From Streptomyces clavifer (lineage in GTDB: Bacteria > Actinomycetota > Actinomycetes > Streptomycetales > Streptomycetaceae), in NCBI GenBank assembly GCA_014651175.1, contig BMWJ01000003.1:620001-684000 (forward strand): a stretch of 64,000 nt of DNA, written 5' to 3'. The translations under genes and the position numbers were made by a program. Positions 7,428-16,166 of the stretch are shown in pieces. The first letter of the stretch is position 1. Every line of letters begins with the position of its first letter. The notes below the pieces were generated by a model. It did not search any database. It was given only the letters and a program-made list of their open reading frames with translations, and was not told the origin of the DNA.

Positions 7428-8816
7428 TCACCTCCCGCGGGACTCGGGCCCGGGTGGCGGGCCGGGCTCGGGTGAGGGCCCGGGTGGCGGCGGCTCCGCC
7501 TCGGGCCCGCGTGCCGACTCCGACTCCGACTCCGACTCCGACTCCGACTCGGCCAACCTCCCCCTCGCGTGGGCGCGTTCGGGTTCCGTTCCCGCCAGGC
7601 TCAGCGCCTTCCGGTACGCCACCGCCGCCTCGGCCCGGCGGCCGAGGCGGTGCAGCAGATCGGCCCGGGCGATCGCGTACGGGTGGTAGGCGCGCAGCCG
7701 GGGCTCGCCCGCCAGGTCGTCGAGGAGGGCGAGCCCGGCCTCCGGGCCGTCCCGCATCGCGACGGCCACCGCCCTGTTGAGGGCGACGACCGGGGACGGG
7801 GCCAGCGCCCGCAGCACGTCGTAGAGCGCAACGATCTGCGGCCAGTCGGTGGTCGCGACCGAGTCGGCCTCGTCGTGCAGGGCGGCGATGGCGGCCTGCA
7901 CCCCGTACGGGCCGGGCGGGCCGCCCTCCAGCGCGGTGACCACCAGCCGGGCGCCCTCCTCGATCATCGTGTGGTCCCAGCGGCCCCGGTCCTGATCGTC
8001 GAGCAGCACGATCGCACCGTCGGGCCCGGTCCGCGCATCGCGCCGGGCGTGGACCAGCAGCATCAGGGCGAGGAGCCCGGCCGTCTCGCGTTCGGCGGGC
8101 AGCAGGGCCCGCAGGATCCGGGCCAGCCGGATGGCCTCCTCCGCCGGTCCGGTCCGCTGCAGGTGCGGACCCGAGCTGGCGGCGTACCCCTCGGTGAAGA
8201 TCGAGTAGAGGACCTGGAGGACCCCCGGGAGGCGGTCCGGGAGCTCGTCGGCGCCGGGTACGCGGAACGGGATGCGGGCCTCACGGATCTTCTTCTTCGC
8301 GCGCACGATCCGCTGCGCCATCGTCGCGGGCGGGACGAGGAAGGCCCGCGCGACCTCGGGGGTGGTCAGGCCGGCGAGGCAGCGCAGGGTGAGCGCGCTG
8401 CGGTCCTCGGGCCCCAGCGCCGGGTGGGCGCAGGTGAAGAAGAGCTGCAGCCGCTCGTCGGGGAGGCCGCCGTCCGTGTCGGCGGGCGGGGCGGGCGCGG
8501 CCCGTTCGGCCTCGACCTGGAGGACGGCCAGCCGGGCGGCGTACACCTGGTCGCGGCGCAGCCGGTCGACGGCCTTGCGCCGGGCCGTCGTCAGCAGCCA
8601 GGCGCCCGGCCTGGCCGGTACGCCGTCGACCGGCCAGTGCACCAGGGCCGCCTCGATGGCCTCGGAGGTGACCTCCTCGGCGAGGTCCAGGTCGCCGTAA
8701 CGGCGGACGAGGGAGGCCAGCAGCCGGCCGTGCTCCTCGCGGAAGACCGAGGCGACGGACGACACGGCGGACGCCCCGGGGCTCCCGTCCCGGGCGGCGC
8801 CGGTTCCCTCGTCCAT
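7428..8816 (-). CDS. ECF42-type RNA polymerase sigma factor with C-terminal extension
   Basis: A 462-residue ECF sigma factor. Sigma-2 is near residues 20-85 (FREEHGRLLASLVRRYGD, then SEAIEAALVHWP) and sigma-4 near 125-180 (LRCLAGLTTPEVARAFLV). A long helical TPR-like C-terminal domain (about 200-430) follows, with PYAIARADLLHRLGR, as in the ECF42 group. The tail ends in a run of Ser-Glu pairs encoded by a hexanucleotide repeat. The DGPF gene 5 bp upstream in the same unit is the usual ECF42 partner. The ATG at 8816 is favoured; the frame is open upstream but overlaps the DGPF gene. Confidence 0.9.
   Translation of the reverse strand: MDEGTGAARDGSPGASAVSSVASVFREEHGRLLASLVRRYGDLDLAEEVTSEAIEAALVHWPVDGVPARPGAWLLTTARRKAVDRLRRDQVYAARLAVLQVEAERAAPAPPADTDGGLPDERLQLFFTCAHPALGPEDRSALTLRCLAGLTTPEVARAFLVPPATMAQRIVRAKKKIREARIPFRVPGADELPDRLPGVLQVLYSIFTEGYAASSGPHLQRTGPAEEAIRLARILRALLPAERETAGLLALMLLVHARRDARTGPDGAIVLLDDQDRGRWDHTMIEEGARLVVTALEGGPPGPYGVQAAIAALHDEADSVATTDWPQIVALYDVLRALAPSPVVALNRAVAVAMRDGPEAGLALLDDLAGEPRLRAYHPYAIARADLLHRLGRRAEAAVAYRKALSLAGTEPERAHARGRLAESESESESESESARGPEAEPPPPGPSPEPGPPPGPESRGR
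7516..7551. repeat. Hexanucleotide repeat (GACTCC)x6
   Basis: Six GACTCC units (last unit ends in G) lie inside the 3' end of the ECF42 gene and encode alternating Ser-Glu on the minus strand. In-frame slippage would lengthen or shorten the acidic tail by two residues per unit. Confidence 0.9.
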
Positions 8817-8821
8817 CGCCG

Positions 8822-9172
8822 TCAGGCCCCGAAGTCGGCGACCGGCCGCACCACGACCGCGCCGCTGCCGCGCGCGCCGGGACACCGGGCCGCCCAGTCG
8901 AGGGCGACGTCGAGATCCGGTACGTCGATGACGAGGAAGCCGCCCAGCACCTCGCGGGTCTCGGCGAACGGCCCGTCCGTCACGGTCCGGTCCCCGGCGG
9001 GCCCGACCCGTACCGTCGTCGCGGTGACGAGGTCGGCGAGCGACTCCCCGGAGACCAGGATCCCGGCGTCCTTGACCTCCTTGTCGTAGCTCATCCAGTC
9101 CTCGACCGTGCACTCGGCCGCGCCGCCGCTCTCGTCGGTCGCTCCACTGTGGATCAACAGCATGTACTTCAT
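8822..9172 (-). CDS. YCII-related DGPF-domain protein
   Basis: A 116-residue YCII-family protein that starts MKYMLLIHSG and contains the name-giving DGPF in TVTDGPFAETREVLGG. Residues GGFLVIDVPDLDVALDWA complete the ferredoxin-like fold. Such proteins are the conserved partners of ECF42 sigma factors and may modulate them or act as small enzymes. It is the first gene of the unit and ends 5 bp before the sigma gene. The ATG at 9172 has GGAG about 8 bp upstream. Confidence 0.92.
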   Translation of the reverse strand: MKYMLLIHSGATDESGGAAECTVEDWMSYDKEVKDAGILVSGESLADLVTATTVRVGPAGDRTVTDGPFAETREVLGGFLVIDVPDLDVALDWAARCPGARGSGAVVVRPVADFGA

Positions 9173-9315
9173 GGTCCGGCTCCTGTCTGGTTCTGTCGTT
9201 CCCGTACGCGTTTCCCGCGCACACCATGACGACGTACGGGCGAGGCGCATATCGACACGCGCTTCGAAGATTCTTTGTCCCGGCCTCTTCGTGCGGCTGC
9301 TGAGAGGGTTCCGCC

Positions 9316-10275
9316 ATGGCCACTCTGCCCCGGATCGCCCCGATACTCGCGACGCCCGGTGCCCTGCCGCCCGCGGCCACCGACGACCGGTGGGCGTTCG
9401 AGGTGAAGCAGGACGGTCAGCGGGCCATGGTCTACCTGCCGGGTGACGGCTCGGTGGAACTGCGGGCCAGGTCGGGGACCGACATCACGGCGGCCTACCC
9501 GGATCTCGCCGCGCTCGGGGCCGCGCTCGGCGGGGTGCGGGCCGTGCTGGACGGTGAGATCGTCGCGCTGGACAGCCGGGGGCGCAGCGATTTCGAGCGG
9601 TTGCAGTCCCGGATGGGCCTCTACGGATCGCCGGCGAAGGCCGCGCGCATGGCGGAGCGGGTCCCCGCCCATCTCGTCCTGTTCGACGCCGTGTTCCTGC
9701 ACGGCAGGGACCTCGTGCCCCTGCCGTACGCGGAGCGGCGGGCCGCCCTGGAGGCGCTCGCGCCGGCCGGGCCGCACTGGTCGACGCCCGCGGCCGTCGT
9801 CGGGCACGGCGCTCAGGCCCTGGACATGACACGGGAAGCCGGTCTTGAGGGCGTGGTCGCGAAGCGGCTGACCTCCGTGTACGAGCCGGGGGTCCGGTCC
9901 CGTACGTGGATCAAGATCCGCCATGTCCGCACCGCGGACGTGGTCGTCGGCGGCTGGGTGCCCGGCCGCGGGCGACTGGGCGGCCTGCCGGGGGCGCTGC
10001 TGGTCGGGGAGCGGCACGCGGGCGGTCTGCGGTACGCGGGCAGCGTCGGCACGGGGTGGAGTGACGCGGAGCGGACCAGGCTCGCCGGGCTGCTCACGGT
10101 CGCCGCGGTCGACGCGTGCCCCTTCGACGAGGTCCCCCCGGTCGCGGGTGCGCGGTGGGTCCTGCCGCGGCTGGTCGGCGAGGTCCGGTACGCGACCCGG
10201 ACGAGAGCGGGGAGGCTGCGGCATCCCTCCTGGCACCGGCTGCGCCCCGACCTGGCTCCGGACGACCTCCCCTGA
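9316..10275 (+). CDS. ATP-dependent DNA ligase (LigD ligase-domain type)
   Basis: A 319-residue stand-alone ligase. Motif I is FEVKQDGQRA with adenylated Lys at 31. Later motifs include VLDGEIVALD, EGVVAKRL (motif IV region) and RTWIKIRH (motif V), then an OB domain with VGGWVPGRGRLGG and a C-terminal GEVRYATRTRAGRLRHPSW. Polymerase and nuclease domains of full LigD are missing, which is common for the separately encoded Streptomyces ligases. GAGAGGG lies 8 bp before the ATG. It is convergent with ku, their stops only 6 bp apart, so they form an NHEJ repair locus. Confidence 0.92.
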   Translation: MATLPRIAPILATPGALPPAATDDRWAFEVKQDGQRAMVYLPGDGSVELRARSGTDITAAYPDLAALGAALGGVRAVLDGEIVALDSRGRSDFERLQSRMGLYGSPAKAARMAERVPAHLVLFDAVFLHGRDLVPLPYAERRAALEALAPAGPHWSTPAAVVGHGAQALDMTREAGLEGVVAKRLTSVYEPGVRSRTWIKIRHVRTADVVVGGWVPGRGRLGGLPGALLVGERHAGGLRYAGSVGTGWSDAERTRLAGLLTVAAVDACPFDEVPPVAGARWVLPRLVGEVRYATRTRAGRLRHPSWHRLRPDLAPDDLP

Positions 10276-10281
10276 GGCCCG

Positions 10282-11238
10282 TCAGGAGGCCGTCCGCTTC
10301 CTCGCCGCCGCCTTCTTCGCCGGCTTGCGTGCGGTGCTCGTCGCCTTCGCCGTCCTCCCGGCCGCCTTCTTCCCGGCAGCCGACTTCTTCGCGGCCCCCT
10401 TGCGGGTGCCGGACTTCATCTCGTGCACGGTCGCGTGCTCGTCGTCCGCCGCCTCGCCGCGCGTCTCGCGCGCCGCCTTCACCGAGGCGTTCAGTGCGGC
10501 CATCAGGTCCATGACCTTCCCCGACTCCTGCTCCTCGCCCTCGCGCGGCTCCGGCACCTCCTTGCCCTCGGACTTGGCGGCGATGAGCTCCTCCAGGGCC
10601 TCCCGGTAACGGTCCCGGAAGCCGGAGATGCCGTCGAGGGACATGGTGTCGGTGAGCTGGACGGCCCGCTCGATCTCGTCCTCGTCCAGCTCGACGCCCC
10701 GGGGGGCCAGGGACTCGGGGCTGCGGATCTCGTCCGGCCAGCGCATGGCGTGCAGCACGATCGCGTCGTCCCGCACCCGCAGCAGACCGAGCCGCTCCCG
10801 GTTGTGCCAGGCGAACTTCGCGACGGCGACCTTGTCACTGCGCTCCAGCGCCCGGCGCAGGAGGGTGTACGGCTTCGCCGCGACCTGGCCGTCGACCGCG
10901 AGGTAGTAGCTGTCGCTGATCCGTACGGGGTCGACCGTGTCCGCGTCGACGAACGCGACGATCTCGATCGCCTTCGCCGTCGGCAGCGGCATCCGGTCCA
11001 GCTCCTCGTCCGTGACGGGCACGGTCCGGTCCTTGCCGATCTCGTACCCCTTGCCGATCTCCTCCTGCGAGAGCACCTCGCCGTCGAGCTCGCAGACCTT
11101 GCGGGTACGGATCCGGCCCATGTCCTCGAGGTGGTACTGGTGGAAGGAGATCGAGTGGTTCTCGGTGGCGGACACCACCTTGATCGGAATGGTGACCAGC
11201 CCGAAGCTGATCGCTCCGGTCCACAGGGGCCGCGGCAT
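10282..11238 (-). CDS. ku: Ku protein for non-homologous end joining
   Basis: A 318-residue bacterial Ku, the homodimeric ring that threads onto DNA ends and recruits the ligase. The core begins MPRPLWTGAISFGLV and contains FHQYHLED, RKVCELDGEVL and VAKFAWHNRERLGLLR. After about residue 260 a Lys/Ala-rich basic tail (KSGTRKGAAKKSAAGKK and on) resembles the histone-like tails that bind DNA. GGAGG lies 8 bp before the ATG at 11238. It is convergent with the NHEJ ligase gene. Coordinated sporulation or damage control is not visible here. Confidence 0.95.
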   Translation of the reverse strand: MPRPLWTGAISFGLVTIPIKVVSATENHSISFHQYHLEDMGRIRTRKVCELDGEVLSQEEIGKGYEIGKDRTVPVTDEELDRMPLPTAKAIEIVAFVDADTVDPVRISDSYYLAVDGQVAAKPYTLLRRALERSDKVAVAKFAWHNRERLGLLRVRDDAIVLHAMRWPDEIRSPESLAPRGVELDEDEIERAVQLTDTMSLDGISGFRDRYREALEELIAAKSEGKEVPEPREGEEQESGKVMDLMAALNASVKAARETRGEAADDEHATVHEMKSGTRKGAAKKSAAGKKAAGRTAKATSTARKPAKKAAARKRTAS

Positions 11239-11505
11239 CCAGTACCTCCAGACCCCCCTGACGGCTGGCCGGGAGGTGGACCGACGCGCCCGGAAGGGAG
11301 AACCGACCCGAGAGGGTCGAGGCGCCGCCGGGCCACCGCCCGTACTCCCGATCCTCGCGCCCGGAACCCGGGACCGCATGTGGATCACGGGCACCCGCAC
11401 CACGCACCCCGGCGCGGCAGGTCTCCGGCACCGGATGCCCGCACCCGGCGGCAGGTCTCCGCACCGGATGGCCATTCCGCATCCGGTCTCCCGCACCGCG
11501 GCCGC

Positions 11506-11991
11506 TCACACCCGCGGCAGATCGAGCTCCCCGACGACCTCGTCCTCGCTCATCTCGCCCGTCCTGCGGAAACCGAGGCGCAGATAGAACTCCTCGGGTC
11601 CGTGCTCCCCCGGCAGCCAGGTCACGGTGGCACGCCGCTGACCGCGCCGGAGGATCTCCTCGCACACGGCGTCCACCGCGAAGCGCCCGTACCCCCGGCC
11701 CTGCTCACCGGCGGCGACCGCCAGCCGCCAGAGTCCGGAGCGGGGCCGGTCGTCCGGGTCCGCCGGGTCGAACCGCACGTCGAAGAAGGCCATCACGAAG
11801 CCCACCATCCGGTCGCCTTCGAACACCAGCCTCGGCCAGGCGGTCTCGGGCTGTACGTACGCCTCGGCCAAGGACCGGGCGACCGGGGCGACGAAGCGCT
11901 CCTGCTCGGGGGCCACCGTCAGGCGGCACGCTGCGAGCACGTTCTCGGGGGTGACCTTCTCCAGCCGGAGCGAGGCCGTTGCCGTCGTCAT
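11506..11991 (-). CDS. GNAT family N-acetyltransferase
   Basis: A 161-residue acetyl-CoA-dependent acyltransferase. The order is an N-terminal helix pair, RLVFEGDRMVGFVMAFFDV (beta strands), LWRLAVAAGEQGRGYGR (acetyl-CoA pyrophosphate loop QGRGYG near residue 97), and EEFYLRLGFRRTGE near the end. The organisation resembles diamine/spermidine acetyltransferases of the SpeG/BltD sort, but the substrate is unproven. It stands alone on the minus strand, 267 bp from ku. Confidence 0.85.
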   Translation of the reverse strand: MTTATASLRLEKVTPENVLAACRLTVAPEQERFVAPVARSLAEAYVQPETAWPRLVFEGDRMVGFVMAFFDVRFDPADPDDRPRSGLWRLAVAAGEQGRGYGRFAVDAVCEEILRRGQRRATVTWLPGEHGPEEFYLRLGFRRTGEMSEDEVVGELDLPRV

Positions 11992-12146
11992 CCGGGCACG
12001 GTACGGGCGCCGGGGGAGGCCCGGCCACCGGATACCTCCCTGCGGCCCGTCACTTGCCCGCAGGGGATCCCGGCCTGTCGGTCATCCCCCGCACGCCCCT
12101 GCGTGCGGTGCCTGCCGAGAACGGCCCACCGCGATTCCGTGGGCAT

Positions 12147-12179
12147 GGCCGGCCCCGCTCGCGGGGAGCGGGGCCGGCC
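12147..12179 (-). terminator. Strong hairpin downstream of the RCC1-type gene
   Basis: Perfect 14-bp arms at 12147-12160 and 12166-12179 enclose a 5-nt loop, 26 bp past the stop of the minus-strand gene. Very GC-rich with no U-tract, as usual in Streptomyces. Confidence 0.8.
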
Positions 12180-12204
12180 GCGGGAGCTTCCCCGGAAGCC
12201 CCTC

Positions 12205-13137
12205 TCACCCCTTCAGGGCGTAAGCCGTGTTCGGTCCGCCCTCGATGGCGGTGACGCCCGACTGCACCGTCGTCGGGGCCGTGCGTCCGCTGCCCCAGGC
12301 GATGACCTTGCCGTTCTTCAGCGCCAGGCTGTACCACTCGCCCGCGGAGATCGCCGTCACGCCGGACCGGGCGTCGGCCGGCACGGTGGTCTGCCCCTGG
12401 CGGTTGTCGCCCCAGGCGATGACCTCCCCGTCCTTGAGCGCGAGGCTGTGGAAGATGCCCGCGGCGACGTCGTCCACGCCCGACTGCGCCGCTGCGGGAA
12501 CCGTGGTCGCACCGAAGTAGTCGCTGCCCCAGGCGAGGGCCCGGCCGTCCTTCACGGCGAGCGCGGTGTAGACGCCCCCCGCCAACTCGGTGACCCCCGA
12601 AAGGGCTTCGGCGGGGACGGTCGACTGGGCCGGGTTGTGCGAACCGAACGCGATGACCTTCCCGTCCTTGAGCGCCAGGCTCACCCAGGCACCGGCCGCG
12701 ATCGCGTCCACACCGGACCGGGCCTCGGCGGGCACGGTCGACTGGCCGTACTCGTCACTGCCCCAGGCGATGACCTCGCCGTCCTTGAGCGCGAGGCTGT
12801 GGCTGTTCCCGGCCGCGATCGCGTCCACGCCCGCCAGGGTCCCGGCGGGCATCGTCAACTGCCCGTCGAGGTTCGTGCCCCAGCCCAGCACCCGGCCGTC
12901 CTTGAGCGCCAGACCGTGGTGGTAGCCGCCCGCGATCGCGTCGACGCCCGACTGCGCCTCGGCCGGGACCGTGGCCTCGCCCCAGTCGTTGTACCCGCCC
13001 CAGGCGACGACCGAGCCCGCCGCCGGAGCGGCTGACGATTCGGCCGCCATCGCGGGAGCGGCCGGCAGTACGGACAGGAGGCCACTCATCACGAACGCCG
13101 CTCCGAAACGGCGGCGTCGGACGATTCCGTTCGGCAT
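12205..13137 (-). CDS. Secreted RCC1-repeat beta-propeller protein
   Basis: A 310-residue exported protein. A signal peptide (basic RRRRFGAAF then hydrophobic core, cleavage near AMAAES, about residue 32) is followed by seven imperfect 39-residue repeats. Consensus: GVDAIAAGxxHSLALKDG then VIAWGS and TVPAEA. The last partial repeat (AIEGGPNTAYALKG) probably closes a seven-bladed propeller with the first. This fold usually binds proteins or glycans; no catalytic motif is seen. The repeats are also visible in DNA as about 117-bp tandem units. Inferred role: cell-surface or extracellular binding protein. Confidence 0.88.
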   Translation of the reverse strand: MPNGIVRRRRFGAAFVMSGLLSVLPAAPAMAAESSAAPAAGSVVAWGGYNDWGEATVPAEAQSGVDAIAGGYHHGLALKDGRVLGWGTNLDGQLTMPAGTLAGVDAIAAGNSHSLALKDGEVIAWGSDEYGQSTVPAEARSGVDAIAAGAWVSLALKDGKVIAFGSHNPAQSTVPAEALSGVTELAGGVYTALAVKDGRALAWGSDYFGATTVPAAAQSGVDDVAAGIFHSLALKDGEVIAWGDNRQGQTTVPADARSGVTAISAGEWYSLALKNGKVIAWGSGRTAPTTVQSGVTAIEGGPNTAYALKG

Positions 13138-13391
13138 GGATCAACCCTCGCAAGGTCGTCGTGGATCCCGTGTCTGCACCTCATTCAAGTCCACCGGGCC
13201 TGCGCCCAGAGGGAGTTAATCGGCCACTCCGCGCCGCGAGAGAGGGCGGAGAGCGCATCCGCCGCCGCGTACGGCACAGCTCCGGTCCGCACGGAGGGCG
13301 ACGCCGCTATTTTCCAATCTGATTCAAACAAGCTATAAATGAGCAACTTCGAGCACCATCCACCCGGATTCATGCACCTGCGAAGGACGCC

Positions 13392-14234
13392 ATGCCGCTC
13401 ATATCCACCGGGGACATCGCACTCGCCGCCCGTACCCACGCGACGGGTGTCGGGGCCTTCAACGTCGTGCAGATCGAACACGCACAGGCCATCGTCAGCG
13501 GGGCGGAGGCGGCCGGGCTGCCCGTGATCCTGCAGATCAGCGAGAACACCGCCCGCTACCACGGCTCCCTCGAACCGATCGGACTCGCCTCGCTCGCCCT
13601 CGCACGGGCGGCGGACGTCCCGGTGGCCGTCCATCTCGACCACGCCGAGTCGGCCGACCTGGTGCACGAGGCCGTCGGACTCGGCTTCACGTCCGTCATG
13701 TTCGACGCGTCCACGCTCCCCTACGACGAGAACGTCGCGGCGACGCTCGCGATCACGTCGTACTGCCACAGCCGGGACGTCTGGGTGGAGGCGGAGCTCG
13801 GGGAGGTCGGCGGCAAGGACGGGGCGCACGCGCCGGGAGTGCGGACCGACCCCGAGGAGGCCCGCGCGTTCGTCGGTGCCACGGCCGTCGACGCCCTCGC
13901 GGTGGCCGTGGGCAGCTCGCACGCGATGCTCACGCGGGACGCGGTCCTCGACTTCGCCCTGATCGCCCGGCTGCGCGACGCGGTGGGCGTCCCGCTGGTC
14001 CTGCACGGTTCGTCAGGTGTCGGGGACTCCGGCCTGGCCAGGGCCGTCGGTGCGGGGATGACGAAGGTGAACATCTCCACCCACCTGAACAAGCTGTTCA
14101 CCCGGGCCGTACGCGACTACCTGGACTCCCACGCCGAGGCCGCCGACCCCCGCAGGTACCTCGGTCCGGCCCGCGCCGCCGTCGCGGCCGAGGTCACGCG
14201 CCTGCTGGGCGTCCTGTCCCGCCCCTCGCGATAG
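13392..14234 (+). CDS. Class II fructose/tagatose-bisphosphate aldolase family protein
   Basis: A 280-residue zinc-dependent aldolase. GVGAFNVVQIEHAQAI marks the N-terminus. The zinc and catalytic region is AVHLDHAESAD (Asp near residue 80), with a second Glu/His region VEAELGEVGGKDG and SSHAML, and the phosphate loop LHGSSGVGDS. It cleaves a ketose bisphosphate into dihydroxyacetone phosphate and an aldehyde. The short length and DeoR partner favour a tagatose/sugar-specific enzyme (GatY/KbaY-like) over the glycolytic FbaA. The DeoR gene follows 27 bp downstream in the same direction. Confidence 0.87.
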   Translation: MPLISTGDIALAARTHATGVGAFNVVQIEHAQAIVSGAEAAGLPVILQISENTARYHGSLEPIGLASLALARAADVPVAVHLDHAESADLVHEAVGLGFTSVMFDASTLPYDENVAATLAITSYCHSRDVWVEAELGEVGGKDGAHAPGVRTDPEEARAFVGATAVDALAVAVGSSHAMLTRDAVLDFALIARLRDAVGVPLVLHGSSGVGDSGLARAVGAGMTKVNISTHLNKLFTRAVRDYLDSHAEAADPRRYLGPARAAVAAEVTRLLGVLSRPSR

Positions 14235-14261
14235 GGTTCGGCGGCGAACAAGGAGGCACAG

Positions 14262-15044
14262 GTGGCGGCACACACACGATGGACCCGGCTGCTGGAGATC
14301 CTCGGCGACCAGGGGCACCTCGACGTGCTCGACGCCGCCGAACAGCTCGGCTGCTCCGCCGCCACGGTCCGCCGCGACCTGGACGAGCTGGCCCGGCAGA
14401 ACCTGCTGACCCGGACCCGGGGCGGCGCGGTCGTGAGCACCGTCGCCTACGACCTGCCGCTGCGCTACAAGGTGGCCCGGAAGGCCGACGAGAAGCAGCG
14501 CATCGCCAGGGCCGCGGCCGAGCTGATCCCCTCGGGCTCGACCGTGGGCATCAACGGCGGTACGACGACCTCGGAGGTGGCCAGGGAACTGGCCGTACGG
14601 CCGGAGCCGACGGGCGGAGGAGGGATCGCGCTGACCGTCGTGACCAACGCGATCAACATCGCCAACGAGCTCGCGGTCCGCCCCCAGATCAAGATCGTCG
14701 TCACCGGCGGGGTCGCCCGTCCGAACTCGTACGAGCTCGTCGGCCCCCTCGTCGACACCGTCCTGCGGACCCTCGCGCTCGACTACACGATCCTCGGCGT
14801 GGACGCCGTGCACCCCCGCTTCGGTGCCGCCACCCACGACGAGTCGGAGGCCGGTGCCAACCGGGCGCTCGCCGAGTGCGCCGGCACCGTGATCGTGGTG
14901 GCCGACTCGTCCAAGCTCGGGCGCCGGGCCTTCGCCCAGGTGTGCGAGACGGCAGCCGTGTCGATCCTGGTCACCGACAAGGAGGCCCCCGAGGACATCG
15001 TCGAGGAGTTCACCGCCCTCGGGATCGACGTCCTGCGCGTCTGA
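14262..15044 (+). CDS. DeoR/GlpR family sugar-phosphate-responsive repressor
   Basis: A 260-residue repressor. The N-terminal winged helix includes HLDVLDAAEQLGCSAATVRR and LTRTRGGAV. The C-terminal DeoR sensor domain has TVGINGGTTTSEVAREL, IKIVVTGGVARPNSYELVG and IVVADSSKLGRRAF. A GTG start at 14262 follows AAGGAGG with ideal spacing. The adjacent aldolase suggests the effector is a phosphorylated sugar from the same pathway. The AT-rich region before the aldolase (about 13310-13360, containing GATTCAAACAAGC) is a plausible operator area, but no clear dyad is visible. Confidence 0.92.
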   Translation: MAAHTRWTRLLEILGDQGHLDVLDAAEQLGCSAATVRRDLDELARQNLLTRTRGGAVVSTVAYDLPLRYKVARKADEKQRIARAAAELIPSGSTVGINGGTTTSEVARELAVRPEPTGGGGIALTVVTNAINIANELAVRPQIKIVVTGGVARPNSYELVGPLVDTVLRTLALDYTILGVDAVHPRFGAATHDESEAGANRALAECAGTVIVVADSSKLGRRAFAQVCETAAVSILVTDKEAPEDIVEEFTALGIDVLRV

Positions 15045-15063
15045 CGTCTGCGGGCGCCCCGCG

Positions 15064-15594
15064 TCAGCGGTAGTCGTCCGGGTGGCCCTGCATCCAGGTG
15101 TTGACGCGGTCCCGGGTACCGATCAGCTCGGTGCGGTGCTTCTCCAGGTTCGGGGTGGAGGCATCGCCGTCCAGCGCCGCCCGCAGCGTGCCCATCCAGG
15201 CGATCGGCTCCTCGAAGTGGCCGGGGCCCTTCTTGTCCGCCTTCATCGCCCTGTCCACACGGCTCAGTTCGTCGTTGACCCGGCCCAGGAAGTAGGCGCA
15301 GTTCGCACCCTTGGGGGTACAGCCGTCCTGGTAGGTCGCCTGGAGCCCCGCGAAGGCGTCGCGGACCAGCTCCGGCGCGTTCGGGTCGTCCTGGATGATG
15401 AGCGTGGGCGTCGGCGGGGGTGCGGGCATCCGGGGCGCCTTCTGGGCCGCCGCCTCCGACGCGATGGCCGCGGACGGATCCACGGACGGGACGTCACCGC
15501 CGAGGTCCCCGCCGGTGTCTGCCGTGCAGCCCGCCAGGCACGCCGCGAGAAGCGCGGCCGGTATCGCGGCACGCAGGCCGGAACGGATCAGCAT
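15064..15594 (-). CDS. Putative lipoprotein
   Basis: A 176-residue exported lipoprotein. The signal peptide ends in the lipobox LAGC (Cys near residue 23), then comes an acidic, Pro-rich linker (DTGGDLGGDVPSVDPSAA and APPPTPTL). A small helical domain contains two Cys (GCTPKGANCAY) that could form a disulfide. No enzyme motif is visible. The ATG at 15594 is chosen because it places the lipobox correctly. It is convergent with the DeoR gene, 19 bp apart. Function unknown; the family looks Streptomyces-specific. Confidence 0.82.
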   Translation of the reverse strand: MLIRSGLRAAIPAALLAACLAGCTADTGGDLGGDVPSVDPSAAIASEAAAQKAPRMPAPPPTPTLIIQDDPNAPELVRDAFAGLQATYQDGCTPKGANCAYFLGRVNDELSRVDRAMKADKKGPGHFEEPIAWMGTLRAALDGDASTPNLEKHRTELIGTRDRVNTWMQGHPDDYR

Positions 15595-15863
15595 GAGGCC
15601 CCCCTCTGTTGTTCTGGCCCAGACCCTATCGCTACCGGTCGGTCGGTCTGTGACGGGACTCCCGCGGGTGCGGGACCGCACAGACCTCCGCGAGGAGCCG
15701 GCGGCCGTCGCCGTGGAGACCACGGGTGGGGCGCCCCGGCCGACGGGGTGACCGGCGCCGTGCCGGCGGCCGCGGCACCGGCCGCACACCGCGGAACGCC
15801 CGCGCGTTAGCCTCGGAGACCTCGACCCGCACGAAGAAGACGACGGAAGCGAAGGTGGCGGCG

Positions 15864-16166
15864 ATGGCGAAGGTTCCGGCAGCGGCGGTGGCGGCGAGCG
15901 GGCTCGTCGGCGGGTACGGACTCGCCCGGTGGACGGGGAAGCGCCCCCTGGGCGGGGTCGCGCTGGCCGCCGCCGGATCAGTGGCCGCGTACGGGTGGAA
16001 CCGGCAGGCCGGGACCCGGGCGGCCGTGGGGCTGAGCGTCGCCTACGTCGCCGCGTTCGCCGGATCCCACCCGCTCGCCAAGAAGGTCGGCGCCTGGCCC
16101 GCGGTGTTCGCCGTGGCCGGCGGTGTGGCGGCGGCCTCGTGGGCGGTCACGCGTCGCGGCGCCTGA
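15864..16166 (+). CDS. Small Gly/Ala-rich membrane protein
   Basis: A 100-residue hydrophobic protein with three or four predicted membrane helices. They are around residues 5-22 (AAAVAASGLVGGYGLA), 30-46, 53-70 (AVGLSVAYVAAFAG) and 78-96 (AVFAVAGGVAAASWAV), with a positively charged C-terminus (TRRGA). GAAGGTGG lies upstream of ATG 15864. An upstream ATG would give a charged extension without a ribosome site. Unknown function. Confidence 0.75.
   Translation: MAKVPAAAVAASGLVGGYGLARWTGKRPLGGVALAAAGSVAAYGWNRQAGTRAAVGLSVAYVAAFAGSHPLAKKVGAWPAVFAVAGGVAAASWAVTRRGA

Noticed and set aside
7516-7551. Possible CRISPR-like array
   Set aside because: Units are six bases with no spacers, so a simple sequence repeat.
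7428-9380. A 650-residue open frame covering the ECF42 gene and its neighbour
   Set aside because: The upper 188 residues overlap the DGPF gene in another frame and have no ribosome site or family motif. The sigma factor starts at 8816.
10423-13035. An 870-residue plus-strand open frame
   Set aside because: It is antisense to ku, the GNAT gene and the RCC1 gene, with shadow composition and no motifs. High GC creates such long empty frames.
12205-13137. RCC1 tandem units mistaken for a CRISPR array
   Set aside because: The 117-bp units are coding repeats with no spacer pattern.
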